Of a stretch of 64,000 bases of DNA, positions 50,584-60,350 are shown in pieces. Positions within the stretch are counted from its first letter, which is position 1, and each line of letters begins with the position of its first letter. The notes under the pieces were generated by a model. The model had not been told where the DNA came from. It saw only the letters and a list, made by a program, of their open reading frames with translations, and did not search any database. The position numbers and the translations under genes were made by a program. The DNA is from Microbacteriaceae bacterium (lineage in GTDB: Bacteria; Actinomycetota; Actinomycetes; Actinomycetales; Microbacteriaceae): assembly GCA_004297935.1 (NCBI GenBank), contig SCRE01000006.1:62001-126000 (forward strand). The letters are read 5' to 3'.

Positions 50584-51252
50584 CTACGGCCCCGGCGCGG
50601 TCGCCAGCCCGGACTCGTAGGCGAAGACCACGAGTTGTGCCCGGTCGCGCAGCTCGAGTTTGACCATAGCGCGGGAAACGTGTGTCTTCGCCGTTGCGGG
50701 GCTGATGTACAGGCGCTGCCCGATCTCAGTGTTGCTCAGCCCCTCACCGACCAGGGTGACGATCTCCCGCTCGCGCCCGGTCAGCAGTTCCAACTGCGTG
50801 TCTCGCTCAGCACTTCGGTGCGGTGCGGCAACGAATTGTGCGATCAGACGCCGGGTGACGCTCGGCGCAAGCAGCGAATCGCCCCCGGCCACGACCCGCA
50901 CCGCGCGCCGAAGGTCCTCCGGCTCGAGGTCTTTCAGTAAGAAACCGCTGGCGCCGGCCCGCAGTGCGGCGAAGACGTTCTCGTCGATCTCATAGGTGGT
51001 CACGACGAGCACGCGGGTGTCGGCAAGCGCACCGTCGCGCGACAGCCGAGCGGTGGCCTCGATCCCGTCGAGGCGAGGCATCCGCACGTCCATGATCGCG
51101 ACGTCCGGTCGGGTGCGCTGCACCACCGCGACCGCATCGACACCGTCGGATGCCTCCCCCACCACACGGATGTCGTCGCTCCGCTCCAAAATTGCGCGGA
51201 ACCCCTCACGGATCAGCGCCTGGTCGTCGGCCAACACCACTCGGATCGTCAT
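50584..51252 (-). CDS. NarL/FixJ-family response regulator
   Basis: A 222-aa regulator. The receiver has LADDQ at the start, phospho-Asp54 in DVAIMDVRMPRLDG and Lys in LLKDLEPEDL; the LuxR-type HTH is LTGREREIVTLVGEGLSNTEIGQ (given in parts: LTGREREIV, GLSNTEIGQRL). It is encoded after the kinase with an ATGA overlap and should control the ABC exporter genes of the same operon. Confidence 0.94.
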   Translation of the reverse strand: MTIRVVLADDQALIREGFRAILERSDDIRVVGEASDGVDAVAVVQRTRPDVAIMDVRMPRLDGIEATARLSRDGALADTRVLVVTTYEIDENVFAALRAGASGFLLKDLEPEDLRRAVRVVAGGDSLLAPSVTRRLIAQFVAAPHRSAERDTQLELLTGREREIVTLVGEGLSNTEIGQRLYISPATAKTHVSRAMVKLELRDRAQLVVFAYESGLATAPGP

Positions 51253-52487
51253 GGCGCCTCTGTCGGTGCGTCGCTAGGCGAAACGGCACCAAGCGGGAGA
51301 ACAGCACCAAGCGGGAGAACAGCACCAAGCGGGAGAACAGCACAGACCCGGAAACCGCCGCCCGTTCGGTCGCCGGCACTGAACCGGCCGGCCAGCGCCT
51401 CCGTGCGCTCACGCATCCCGCGCAGGCCGAGACCGGGGCTCGGGTCACCGCCGACCCCGTGCCCGTCATCTTCGACTGCGACCGTCAGAGCGTCGTCCGC
51501 CGCAGTGACGGTCACCCGCACCGCTGTCGCGCCGGCATGGCGGACGATGTTGGTCAACGCCTCCTGCACGATTCGATACGCGGTCAATTCCTCGACCGGC
51601 GTCAGCAGTTCGGGCGGCACATCGATGCTCACCTCCACGGTCAGCCCGGCAGCCTCCGCGTCGCGCAGCAATCGGTCCGTTTCCGCCAGGCGCGGCGTGG
51701 CGGGCGCCCGCCGGGGTGCGCTCCCCTCGCTGCGCAACAACTCCAACGTGGAACGCAGTTCGGGGATCGCCTGCCGCGCCAGCGTGCGCACGGTGACGAT
51801 CGACTGCCGCGCCTGCTTCGGGTCGTCGTCGAACGCATCCAAAGCGAGCCCGCTCTGCACGGAAATCGCGGAGATCGTGTGTGCGAGCACGTCATGCAGC
51901 TCGCGGGCGATGTCCAGGCGCTCGTCCGCGAGGGTCTGGCGCATCCGGGCTTCTGCGGACGCCGCAGCCGCCTGCACGTTCAGCGTGTGCGCCCGGCGCA
52001 ACTGTCCTGCGGATGCGCCGATCAGGATCATCGCGACCATCCCCATCGCGGGGCCGGTCGTGGCGAACGAGTCCCAGGGCAGCGGGGTCGGCGGCAGCGC
52101 CGGGATGATCTGCCAGAGCAGCACGAACACGACACCGACCAGCGCCGACCACAATGAACGACCGTACGCCGCAATCGCGTAGACGGCGGCGAAGAGCACG
52201 AGCGTGGGTGCACCACCCGGGTAGCCTGCCAGGTGATAGCCCAGGATCAACACGAGCAGGGCGAAGGTCATCCAGCTCGGGTGCTGCCTGCGCAGAATCA
52301 GCAGGGCGGATGCCGCCAGCCCGAACAGATAGGCGCCTGCCGGGAACGCGATCGGCTTCGGCCAGTACGCCAACTCCGCCCAGACGCCAAGGCTGACGAT
52401 GACGGCGTGCACGAGCACCAGCGCCGCGTCCACTCGGAACGCGGTGCTGTGCAAACCGCTGACGGCCGTCGGCGCTTCGTCTGCCAC
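51249..52487 (-). CDS. NarL-type sensor histidine kinase
   Basis: A 412-aa kinase of the DesK/HisKA_3 kind. Five to six helices (about 12-165) are followed by the dimerisation helix with phospho-His in ARELHDVLAHTIS, and by a HATPase with GHGVGGDPSPGLGLRGM. The C-terminus has four LPLGAV units from an 18-bp DNA repeat and then SPSDAPTEAP. These lie beyond the ATPase core. The start is GTG at 52487. Confidence 0.92.
   Translation of the reverse strand: MADEAPTAVSGLHSTAFRVDAALVLVHAVIVSLGVWAELAYWPKPIAFPAGAYLFGLAASALLILRRQHPSWMTFALLVLILGYHLAGYPGGAPTLVLFAAVYAIAAYGRSLWSALVGVVFVLLWQIIPALPPTPLPWDSFATTGPAMGMVAMILIGASAGQLRRAHTLNVQAAAASAEARMRQTLADERLDIARELHDVLAHTISAISVQSGLALDAFDDDPKQARQSIVTVRTLARQAIPELRSTLELLRSEGSAPRRAPATPRLAETDRLLRDAEAAGLTVEVSIDVPPELLTPVEELTAYRIVQEALTNIVRHAGATAVRVTVTAADDALTVAVEDDGHGVGGDPSPGLGLRGMRERTEALAGRFSAGDRTGGGFRVCAVLPLGAVLPLGAVLPLGAVSPSDAPTEAP
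51287..51340. repeat. 18-bp tandem repeat coding the kinase C-terminus
   Basis: Three perfect units of CACCAAGCGGGAGAACAG plus partial flanks encode LPLGAV hexapeptides at the end of the kinase, on the minus strand. Confidence 0.95.
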
Positions 52488-52496
52488 AGCGTCAGC

Positions 52497-53312
52497 CTAA
52501 CCGCGGATGCCCTCGGTGACGGCGTCGACGCCAGCGTCGGAATCAGCGTCGGCGTCGCGCTGCGGCGGCCGCGCACTGCGCAACGCCGGGCGGCGGTAGG
52601 CGAGCCAGGCGACGCCGGCCAGACCGACGGCCCAGGCCGCGAGGACAGCGATGCTGGTGAGGTCCGGCAAGTCGCCCTTTGCGATTGACCAACCGAGGTC
52701 TGCGAGCCGATAGGTGGGCAGCCAGTACGCGACATCCATCATGCCGCTGGGCAGGATCGCGGGCGGCACCCACAAGCCGCCGAGGGCGGACATGGCCATG
52801 TACAGTCCGTAGCTGAGCGGATAGGCGAAGTCGGAGTTCACGCTGAATCCGATGGCGATGCCCAGGGTGGCGAACGCAGTGCTGCCGAGCCAGCTGGCGA
52901 CCACGAGCGAGACCCACTGGCCGATCGAGAGTTGCACTCCCTTGACGGTCGCCGCCGTGAGGCAGACCAGCACGATTGCGGGCAGTGCCGTGATCACGCT
53001 GGCGATGATCTTCGCGCCGATCACTTGGATGCCCGGCAATGGCATCGAGCGCAGCTGCTCGAGCCAGCCGAGTTGCCGTTCCTCGGCGATGCGGGGTCCC
53101 GTGGTCGACAGCACCGCCCAGATGGCCCCGTATGCGGCCATCGCCACCATGATCTCCACCGTCCCCTTGAGTTGGCCCGGCCCAGCGGGGCCACCGCCGA
53201 ACAGCGTGGCGAACAGCAGATAGAAGCCGATCGGAGCGCCGACCGCGAGGGCGAGGTATTTCGGGTCGCGCAGCATCCGGATGACTTCCAGACGCAGGTA
53301 ATACGTGTTCAT
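52497..53312 (-). CDS. ABC-2 type transporter permease
   Basis: A 271-aa membrane protein with six helices and the ABC-2 layout (RMLRDPKYLALAVGAPIGFYLLF, EERQLGWLEQLRSMP, LSYGLYMAMSALGGLWVP). With the ATPase it likely exports a drug, lipid or peptide. The C-terminal tail DADADSDAGVDAV is acidic and built of short GCGTCG-type repeats. The start at 53312 overlaps the ATPase stop (ATGA); a longer frame through HPGRPQPG-like repeats is shadow. Confidence 0.9.
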   Translation of the reverse strand: MNTYYLRLEVIRMLRDPKYLALAVGAPIGFYLLFATLFGGGPAGPGQLKGTVEIMVAMAAYGAIWAVLSTTGPRIAEERQLGWLEQLRSMPLPGIQVIGAKIIASVITALPAIVLVCLTAATVKGVQLSIGQWVSLVVASWLGSTAFATLGIAIGFSVNSDFAYPLSYGLYMAMSALGGLWVPPAILPSGMMDVAYWLPTYRLADLGWSIAKGDLPDLTSIAVLAAWAVGLAGVAWLAYRRPALRSARPPQRDADADSDAGVDAVTEGIRG

Positions 53313-54259
53313 GAGAGCTCCTGGGTGAGGCTGTCCTGGTTGAGGCCGTCCCGGGTGAGGCTGTCCCGGGTGAGGCTGAGGAAGGATTCGTCGAGGCTCG
53401 GCGGGTTCACCTGCAGATTCCGCCACTCGAGGGTGCTTGCGGCGAGGGCGCGCACGGTCGCATCCGGGTCGGTGCTGCGCAGTGCGACACGGTCATGCGT
53501 GTTGTCCCTGGTCACGCCGATGACGCCGGGCAGGTTTGCACACGCTGCGCTGCCCGCGCGGATGCTGACGCGCACCACGCTGACGCCGGTGCGGCTGCGG
53601 ATGGCGGCCGGGTCACCGTCCGCGACCACACTGCCGTGCGAGAGCACGACGACGCGAGCTGCGTTCTCGTCGACCTCGTCGAGGTAGTGGGTCGCGAACA
53701 GGATCGTGCGTCCGGTGGAGGCGTAGGCGCGCATCGCAATCCAGAACGCGGCACGACCCTGCACGTCGAGGGCCCGGGTCGGTTCGTCGAGGATCAGGAT
53801 CTGCGGGTTGGCGACGATCGCGATGGCGAAGCGCAGTCGCTGCGACTGGCCGCCGGAGAGTCTGTCGACGCGCCGTCGTGAGACGTCGGCCAGGTCGGCG
53901 AGTTCGAGGGCGGCATCCGGGTGAAGTGGTTGCGGATGCAGTCCGGCTGCGAGGCGAACGAGTTCGCCGACCCGGACGCCGGGCATCAGGCCGGTGTCCT
54001 GAAGCATCGCGGCGATGACCCCTGCAGCAACCGCGTCGCGGGGGCGCAATCCGCCGACGGCGACCTCACCGGAGTCCGGGGTGATCAGGCCGAGCATCAT
54101 GCCGATGCTCGTACTCTTGCCTGCTCCGTTCGGGCCGAGGAGTGCGACGGTCTCACCGACTGCGAAGTCGAGGTCGATGCCGCGAACTGCTGGCACGCCG
54201 TCATACGACTTGACGATGCCGCGCAGCCGGATGGCGGGGGTGGCCAGGTGTGTGTTCAT
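53309..54259 (-). CDS. ABC-2 type transporter ATPase
   Basis: A 316-aa ATPase with Walker A GPNGAGKST, LSGGQSQR signature and ILILDEPTRALD. The last 20 residues (LTRDSLTRDGLNQDSLTQE) come from a 15-bp repeat. It starts the operon ATPase-permease-kinase-regulator, the common arrangement in which the two-component pair regulates an exporter. Confidence 0.92.
   Translation of the reverse strand: MNTHLATPAIRLRGIVKSYDGVPAVRGIDLDFAVGETVALLGPNGAGKSTSIGMMLGLITPDSGEVAVGGLRPRDAVAAGVIAAMLQDTGLMPGVRVGELVRLAAGLHPQPLHPDAALELADLADVSRRRVDRLSGGQSQRLRFAIAIVANPQILILDEPTRALDVQGRAAFWIAMRAYASTGRTILFATHYLDEVDENAARVVVLSHGSVVADGDPAAIRSRTGVSVVRVSIRAGSAACANLPGVIGVTRDNTHDRVALRSTDPDATVRALAASTLEWRNLQVNPPSLDESFLSLTRDSLTRDGLNQDSLTQELS
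53321..53380. repeat. 15-bp tandem repeat coding the ATPase C-terminus
   Basis: Four units of the CTGGGTGAGGCTGTC type, each with one to three changes, encode the DSLTR-like pentapeptides before the stop at 53309-53311. Confidence 0.9.
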
Positions 54260-54347
54260 GGTTCGAGCTTGACCTCAAGGTCGAGCCGAGGCATCCACCA
54301 GACAGCGCGTGCGCATACCACAACGGGAGTAGATTCAGCGGCTGCAG

Positions 54348-55949
54348 CTACTCGTACTGACCGTTCGCTTCCCCTGGTTGCGCATCCGCTTCATCAGGTC
54401 GCGCGTCGGGTGGAGATTCAGGTGGAGGTTCGGGCGCCGGTGCAGGCCCGATGACGACGGCCGGTGCCGTGCGGTAGGTACGCCCGGTGGGACTGACCCA
54501 GTCCAAGCATCCATCCGGCGCCCGAGTCACCTTCCAGCTGCACTTGTGTTTCATCACATGATGTCGCCTGCAGAGGTGCTCGAGATTCAGAGCGCACGTC
54601 GTTCCGCCGTCGTTCCACGCCTTCGTATGGTCGAGGTCGCTGTGACCGGCTCGCCTGTTGCAGCCTGGGAAGCGGCAGGTCTCATCACGCACTTGCAGCC
54701 ATCGACGCAGGTCGGCTGGAACGCAATATCGGGTTCGATCGATGTCGAGAACGGTTCCGGTGACCGGGTGGGTCAGAATCCGGGTGAAGCTCGGTGCCTG
54801 AGCGGCCAGCGCGCGGGCCGCCTCCGGGTCGATCGGGCCGTAACCGTCGAGCATTGCGGGCTCGTCGCTTGCCCCGAGCAGTGTGAGCACTGGCACGGTC
54901 ACGTGAACGGTAGGGCGCGCCCGGAGCGACCGACTCCGGGCGTTTCCGTTACCTTTTATCGCCTCAGTTGCCCGGTCGGCGGCCTCGTCAGCGGCACCAG
55001 GCTCACCAGCAGCGCATGCGTAGTGTGCATGATCACCGTCGAGGATGAGGCCGGTGAGAATGTCCGAACGCAACTGGGCCATCGTGCGCGGGTCGCGCGC
55101 AGTGACTGCCTCCGATGCGAGAGAGCTCGTCGCCTCGTAAATCTGAAGTGCATCGCCGGCCGGGAGGTAGTGGTTGAGCCAAGCCATGCCGTCACGGTCG
55201 GGCTGGAACTCGAGCCTGCGGTCCAATCGGGCAGCGGCCTTGCGCTTCGCCATGGAGTCGGGGTGCATGCGTTCACGCAGGACTCTCGCTTTTCGCTTCA
55301 GCCTCGCCGCAGTCGTGTCGGCCGCGATGGGGAGCAGAGCGGCTTCCAATTCCGCGCGGCTCTGGGACGGAAGCGATTCGCAGTTGTCGACGATCACATC
55401 CGCATGACGCAAGCTGATTCTGCCGGCCCACAGCGCAGCGAGTGTGTTCGGAAAGGAGCGTAGCGCGACTGCCGAGTCGATCTGCGCCGCGATGGTCTGT
55501 TCGGGGATGCGAAGGGCACAGGCGATCTCCGCAGTGACGGACCGATGACACATCTCGCGGCGGTAGTCCTCGGGATCGCCGGGGCACACCATCACATCCA
55601 CGGCCAACTCTGCCCAGTCATCGGCGAGCGCCAACAGTTCGCTGCGTCGTGCCTGAAGAGCGGCGATGCGCTGATCCACATCTTCAAGGTCGTGCACGAT
55701 CAACTCGAGTCTGTCTTCCAGATCGACGGTGCGGATCATCCTGTCCGCATCGCCTCCGCTGACCACGGGGCCCGGCAGTGCGAAATCCGCAGGCGGTTCC
55801 GGAAACGGGTCATCGATTCCGAAGTCGTCGGCTCCGATCCCGCCAACTTCAATCCCACCAACTTCAATCCCACTGGGCCAACCCTCGGCTCGCAACAGCA
55901 CCGCGAACTCCGTGTCCACCGTCTGTGTCGTCGCCTCAGTCATAGTCAC
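54348..55949 (-). CDS. 13E12-type HNH endonuclease-domain protein (DUF222)
   Basis: A 533-aa protein. The DUF222 helical part covers about 70-330 and the HNH domain about 425-475 (CRFPGCNRRAGHSDLDHTK, then CRRHHVMKH) with ordered Cys and His ligands. Such proteins are repeated many times in actinobacterial genomes and may belong to mobile or selfish elements. The start is GTG 55949 or ATG 55943. The N-terminus has GIEVG repeats (55837-55874). The 180 bp upstream are AT-rich, unlike the surroundings. Confidence 0.88.
   Translation of the reverse strand: MTMTEATTQTVDTEFAVLLRAEGWPSGIEVGGIEVGGIGADDFGIDDPFPEPPADFALPGPVVSGGDADRMIRTVDLEDRLELIVHDLEDVDQRIAALQARRSELLALADDWAELAVDVMVCPGDPEDYRREMCHRSVTAEIACALRIPEQTIAAQIDSAVALRSFPNTLAALWAGRISLRHADVIVDNCESLPSQSRAELEAALLPIAADTTAARLKRKARVLRERMHPDSMAKRKAAARLDRRLEFQPDRDGMAWLNHYLPAGDALQIYEATSSLASEAVTARDPRTMAQLRSDILTGLILDGDHAHYACAAGEPGAADEAADRATEAIKGNGNARSRSLRARPTVHVTVPVLTLLGASDEPAMLDGYGPIDPEAARALAAQAPSFTRILTHPVTGTVLDIDRTRYCVPADLRRWLQVRDETCRFPGCNRRAGHSDLDHTKAWNDGGTTCALNLEHLCRRHHVMKHKCSWKVTRAPDGCLDWVSPTGRTYRTAPAVVIGPAPAPEPPPESPPDARPDEADAQPGEANGQYE
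55837..55874. repeat. 15-bp repeat coding the HNH-protein N-terminus
   Basis: ATCCCGCCAACTTCA and ATCCCACCAACTTCA, then half a unit, encode the GIEVG pentapeptides on the minus strand. Confidence 0.9.
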
Positions 55950-56128
55950 ATTTTATCATAGATTCGTAGATATATTCCCATATTTGCAAAGGATACCCCA
56001 TAATTCAGCGATAAACAGAAATACAGCAATGTATCCATCAGACAGTAGTCACACGGGTATCGAATATTTGTTCAGCTGAAGCAGGCTGGTTCTATGGTTG
56101 GAGTCGCCCGCCTGGTCGGAGTAATCGA

Positions 56129-57883
56129 CTATCCGCGGACGTTCCGGGTGTAGACCTCTGACTGCCAGGGAGCGAGTCGGCCGTCCGTGACAGGGGTCGC
56201 CCCGGGAAGATTCCCGAGCACCAGTTCACTCTCGCTCCACAGCTCGGCATCCGGCAGTTCGTAGGTCGCAGGTTCGCCGCTCAGGTTGACCAGCACGAGC
56301 AGCTGCCGGTCACCGAGAGTGCGGGTGTAGGCGAAGACCGAAGGATGATCCGCCAGCAGCATGTCGAAGGTGCCGTGCGAGACCACCGGGTCCCGATGCC
56401 TGAGCTCGATCAGTGCTCGATAATACGCAAGGACCGAGTTCTCGTCGTCACGTTGGACCGCGGCGTTGATCTGGGTGTAGTTGGGATTGACGGCGATCCA
56501 CGGTGTGCCGTCGGTAAAGCCGGCGTTGGGTGCGTCCGACCACTGAACCGGTGTTCGTGCGTTATCCCTGCTTGTCCTCCGGAGAGCGGCGAGCACGTCG
56601 GCCGGCGAAACACCCACAATGCCGGCAGCCTCGGCGTAATGATTGAGGGATTCAATGTCGCGGAAGTCCTCAATGCTTCGGAACGGCACGTTGGTCATCC
56701 CCAGCTCTTCGCCCTGGTAGACAAATGGGGTTCCGCGCTGCAGGTGCAGCACCGTCGCGAGAGCGGTGGCCGACTCGCGCCAGAAGACCGTGTCGTCACC
56801 GAACCGGCTGACCACGCGCGGCTGGTCGTGGTTGTTCCAGTACAGGCTGTTCCAACCCGATTCGGCGAGCCCACTCTGCCAACGGCCGAACGACGCCTTC
56901 AGGTCCAGCACGGTTGTGTCGTGGGCGTCCCACTTGCCGCCGTCACCCTGGTCGAGACCGACGTGCTCGAATTGGAACACCATGTCGACCTCTCTGCGCG
57001 TCGGATCGGTGAACAGTTGCGCGTCCGCAACAGTCACGCCCGGCATCTCACCGACCGTGAGGTAGCGGTCGTCGCGATCGGCGAAGACCCGCTCGTGCAT
57101 TTCATGCAGGAACTCGTGGATGCGTGGGCCCTGCGCATAGAACGGGAAGCCGTCACCATACCGAGCACCCGGCGCCACGACGCCATCGGGCAGGCTGACG
57201 ACCTTGGAGATGAGGTTGATGACGTCCATGCGGAATCCATCGACTCCGCGATCCAGCCACCAGCTCATCATCGCGTAGATCGCATCCCGGACCTCCGGGT
57301 TCTCCCAGTTGAGATCGGGCTGCTTGCGGGAGAACAGGTGCAGGTAATAGTCGCCGCTCGCCGCGTCGAGCTGCCAGGTCGAGCCGGAGAAGAACGACTC
57401 CCAGTTGTTCGGTTCGGCGCCGTCCTCGCCCGGCGCCTTGCCATCGCGCGGCGGCCGCCACCAATACCAGTCCCGTTTGGCACTGTCTGGGCCGGAGGCC
57501 GACTCGATGAACCATGGATGCTCGTCCGAGGTGTGGTTGACGACGAGGTCCATCACGAGTTTGATGCCTCGGTCGTGCAGCTTCGCCAGCAACTCATCGA
57601 AATCGTCCATCGTCCCGAGAACCGGGTCGATCGCCTGGTAGTCGCTGATGTCGTACCCCGCGTCGTCATTCGGTGAGCAGTAGATCGGCGAGAGCCAGAC
57701 GACGTCGACGCCGAGCGCCTCCAGATGGTCGAGATGATCGATCACGCCTCGGAGGTCGCCGATGCCGTCTCCATCCGAGTCGGCGAAGCTGCGTGGATAA
57801 ACCTGGTAGACGACTGCGGACCGCCACCACGTGTCATCGTCCTGCACCGGCGGCGACGCGATCGTCGTCGATGTGTCGGTCAT
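56129..57883 (-). CDS. GH13 alpha-glucosidase, probably oligo-1,6-glucosidase
   Basis: A 584-aa cytoplasmic enzyme. WWRSAVVYQVYPRSFADSDGDG starts the barrel; the nucleophile is D220 in GFRMDVINL, the acid/base is E279 in TVGEMPG, and the stabiliser is D353 in NHDQPR. The VINL after the nucleophile fits alpha-1,6-acting members (Val in the GFRxDV motif). It should release glucose from isomalto-oligosaccharides produced by the GH66 enzyme encoded just upstream. Start and stop overlap the GH66 gene by 4 bp. Confidence 0.9.
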   Translation of the reverse strand: MTDTSTTIASPPVQDDDTWWRSAVVYQVYPRSFADSDGDGIGDLRGVIDHLDHLEALGVDVVWLSPIYCSPNDDAGYDISDYQAIDPVLGTMDDFDELLAKLHDRGIKLVMDLVVNHTSDEHPWFIESASGPDSAKRDWYWWRPPRDGKAPGEDGAEPNNWESFFSGSTWQLDAASGDYYLHLFSRKQPDLNWENPEVRDAIYAMMSWWLDRGVDGFRMDVINLISKVVSLPDGVVAPGARYGDGFPFYAQGPRIHEFLHEMHERVFADRDDRYLTVGEMPGVTVADAQLFTDPTRREVDMVFQFEHVGLDQGDGGKWDAHDTTVLDLKASFGRWQSGLAESGWNSLYWNNHDQPRVVSRFGDDTVFWRESATALATVLHLQRGTPFVYQGEELGMTNVPFRSIEDFRDIESLNHYAEAAGIVGVSPADVLAALRRTSRDNARTPVQWSDAPNAGFTDGTPWIAVNPNYTQINAAVQRDDENSVLAYYRALIELRHRDPVVSHGTFDMLLADHPSVFAYTRTLGDRQLLVLVNLSGEPATYELPDAELWSESELVLGNLPGATPVTDGRLAPWQSEVYTRNVRG

Positions 57884-59487
57884 TTCACTCCGTCCGGGTC
57901 GAGGTCGATGAGCACCAGCTGCCAGATGCCGGGGGTAGGCAGCGTGGCGCTCGCGTAGGCCCGGTCAACCTTCACGGGGACCTCGACAAGACGCGGCAAG
58001 CGATCCGGGTCGGAGACGCGAACGCGCGGAACAACACCCTCGACCGTCCGGAGCCGCAATGTCGATTCGCCGATATCGACGACGGGGTGCTTCGCGCCGT
58101 CCCAGAGCACGTCCGTCTGGCCGCTCAGATTGATCAGATGCAGCACCAACCCGTAACGGGTTCGGGTGACACGCCGCCACACCTGGCCGGCGATCGGTTC
58201 CTCCGTCACTTCGACACCGGCGAACGTCACGTCGATGTCATCGTTGTACGCTCCCGCATACGATCCGGTCACGTCGACGATCTGCGGATCGAGCAGGAGT
58301 TCGTCGTGCTCGACGAGGTAGTCGTACCACCGTTTCAGAAGTGCCGCCGTCGATTCCTCCACGACATGGTTGCGGACGTAATACGGGTCGACCAGGATGC
58401 GGTCGGCCTCTCCGGCGAGCAGTTGGGTCGCTCCATGCGAGAAGAGTGTGGCCATCGTGAACGCCGTCGCGCCGTCGGCGGCGGCTGCGGATGCCGAGTC
58501 ATAGACATGCTGGTAAGCGGCGATGACGACCGGTTTGCCCTCACCGACCGCCCGTGCGCGTGACACGACGCGGGCGAGTGCGCCGAGCGTGGTCTGCGGG
58601 TTCCACACCTCGACGTAAACCGCGTCCTGCGGGCTGCCGCCGGTCAGCCAGGTGGGGAAGTCGTTGACGTTATTGAAAATCAGCTGCGAACCGGGAAGAG
58701 CATCGCGAACCGCGCGTAGGAGCACGTCGAACGACGTTGCGACGTCGACGACCACGCCGTCGGCGCGCCGGGCATGCTTCGGATACCCGTACTGGTCCAG
58801 GTGAAATCCGTCGAATCCGAGCACACCGGTGGCTGCCTCGAGTTCCGGGACGAAATGTGCCACCCACCGCTCGGCCGCCGGATCCACGATGAAGAGGAAG
58901 TCTCCGAGCGCAAAGGGAGACCCGGCACCGTCCATGAGGGCGTGCGCTCTCCACCGGTCCCACTCAGCGGGCCCGACCGCGTAGACGGCGGCATAGCCAA
59001 GGGCGCGGGCACCGACGTCGTGCACCGCGGACGCGAGTTCGCGCACCGTGTCGAGAGACACCCTCTGCCCGAGCGCGTCGTCATACTCGTCTCCCCCGCC
59101 GAGCAGGTCGGCATGACGGTACGCCCAGTCGTAGAACTGGATGTCGGTGAGATGCAGCCGTCGCACCGTATCCGTCAGTCCTCGGGCGTCGCGATGGGGA
59201 TGATAGTCGACCGTGAAGCCATAACGCACACGCATGCGGGAGTCGTCTGCGACGTCGACAGCGGTCCGCGCGAACGTGCCATCGCCGCCGCGCCATTCGA
59301 CACCGTACCCGCCGCTTTTCAGCGCGCCGAGCACGGCGACGGGAGCAGAGACGTTGTGCCATTGACCGACCTCGACGCCCAGATGCCAGAGGGTGAGCGT
59401 TCCGGGCGACCGCACACCGCGGACCTCCACCGAGACCTCAGCCCCCACAGCGAAGACCGAGCGTGTCGGCAGCAGTTCGACTCTCAT
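57880..59487 (-). CDS. GH66-family dextranase/cycloisomalto-oligosaccharide glucanotransferase-like enzyme
   Basis: A 535-aa GH66 protein. DIQFYDWAYRH (about 115-125) is a family hallmark. The nucleophile is probably D231 in GFDGFHLDQYG and the acid/base E293 in YVEVWNP. N-terminal beta domain and C-terminal beta domain flank the barrel. There is no signal peptide from the ATG at 59487 or earlier, unlike typical secreted dextranases, so it should act inside on imported isomalto-oligosaccharides, possibly cyclic ones. It is coupled to the permease gene before it and GH13 after it. Confidence 0.85.
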   Translation of the reverse strand: MRVELLPTRSVFAVGAEVSVEVRGVRSPGTLTLWHLGVEVGQWHNVSAPVAVLGALKSGGYGVEWRGGDGTFARTAVDVADDSRMRVRYGFTVDYHPHRDARGLTDTVRRLHLTDIQFYDWAYRHADLLGGGDEYDDALGQRVSLDTVRELASAVHDVGARALGYAAVYAVGPAEWDRWRAHALMDGAGSPFALGDFLFIVDPAAERWVAHFVPELEAATGVLGFDGFHLDQYGYPKHARRADGVVVDVATSFDVLLRAVRDALPGSQLIFNNVNDFPTWLTGGSPQDAVYVEVWNPQTTLGALARVVSRARAVGEGKPVVIAAYQHVYDSASAAAADGATAFTMATLFSHGATQLLAGEADRILVDPYYVRNHVVEESTAALLKRWYDYLVEHDELLLDPQIVDVTGSYAGAYNDDIDVTFAGVEVTEEPIAGQVWRRVTRTRYGLVLHLINLSGQTDVLWDGAKHPVVDIGESTLRLRTVEGVVPRVRVSDPDRLPRLVEVPVKVDRAYASATLPTPGIWQLVLIDLDPDGVK

Positions 59488-60350
59488 CCCTTCACCGCTC
59501 CGGCGGTGAGGCCCTGAACGAAGTACCGCTGAAACACCAGGAACACGATGATGACCGGGATGATCGCAATCAGAGAGGCCGCGAACACCAATCCCCACTG
59601 CGTCGCGTGCTGTCCTTGGAAGTTCGCAATAGCCAGGGGCAGCGTCGCGTTGGCCGAGTTGTTGATCATGGTCAAGGCGATCGGATACTCATCCCAGCTG
59701 TTCAGGAACGTGAAGATGGTCGCGACGGCGAGAGCGGGCCGAGCCAGCGGGATGGCCAGCCTCCAGTAGCGCGTCCAGGCGTTCGCGCCATCCATCTGCA
59801 TGGCTTGGTCGAGCTCCCCGGGCAGCGATGCGAAAAACCCGCGCATCAGAAAGGTATTGAGGGAGAGCGACCCCGCGATGTAGAAGAAGATCAGTCCGGC
59901 AAGCGAGTCGAGCAGATGCAGGTTCTTAGCCAGGATGAACTGCGGTACGAGCAGCATGACCGCAGGAATCGTGAGCCCGGCAAGCAGCAACCGGAAGATC
60001 GCCTCCTTGCCGGGGAAGCTGAATCGCGCGAAGGAGTATGCCATCATCGAGCTCAGCAGAACCGAGCCGGCCGTCGAAACCGCCGCGACGATCAACGAGT
60101 TGCCGAAATAGAGCAGGAAGTTCGCCGTGCCGACCGCATCGGTGTAGTTCGTCACCGTTGCCGGATCGGGAATGAATCTCGGCGGAGTCGAGAGCACGTA
60201 GGCATTTGACTGGAAGCTCATCGAGAGCATGTACAGGAACGGTGTGACCATCGTGAGCGCCCCGACGATGAGCGTCACAGAGCGGAACGTGGTTGAGGCG
60301 GGGCTTCCGGATGCGGATCGGCTGCGCCCCCGCATGATGGATGCGGTCAT
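59484..60350 (-). CDS. Sugar ABC transporter permease (MalG-like)
   Basis: A 288-aa permease with six helices. The EAA-loop ELDQAMQMDGANAWTRYWRLAIPLARPAL and the C-terminal QRYFVQGLTAGAVKG are standard. The start at 60350 forms ATGA with the MalF-like gene. It imports the oligosaccharide bound by the lipoprotein encoded at 61313-62611; an ATPase such as MsmK is not in the window and must be shared. Confidence 0.92.
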   Translation of the reverse strand: MTASIMRGRSRSASGSPASTTFRSVTLIVGALTMVTPFLYMLSMSFQSNAYVLSTPPRFIPDPATVTNYTDAVGTANFLLYFGNSLIVAAVSTAGSVLLSSMMAYSFARFSFPGKEAIFRLLLAGLTIPAVMLLVPQFILAKNLHLLDSLAGLIFFYIAGSLSLNTFLMRGFFASLPGELDQAMQMDGANAWTRYWRLAIPLARPALAVATIFTFLNSWDEYPIALTMINNSANATLPLAIANFQGQHATQWGLVFAASLIAIIPVIIVFLVFQRYFVQGLTAGAVKG

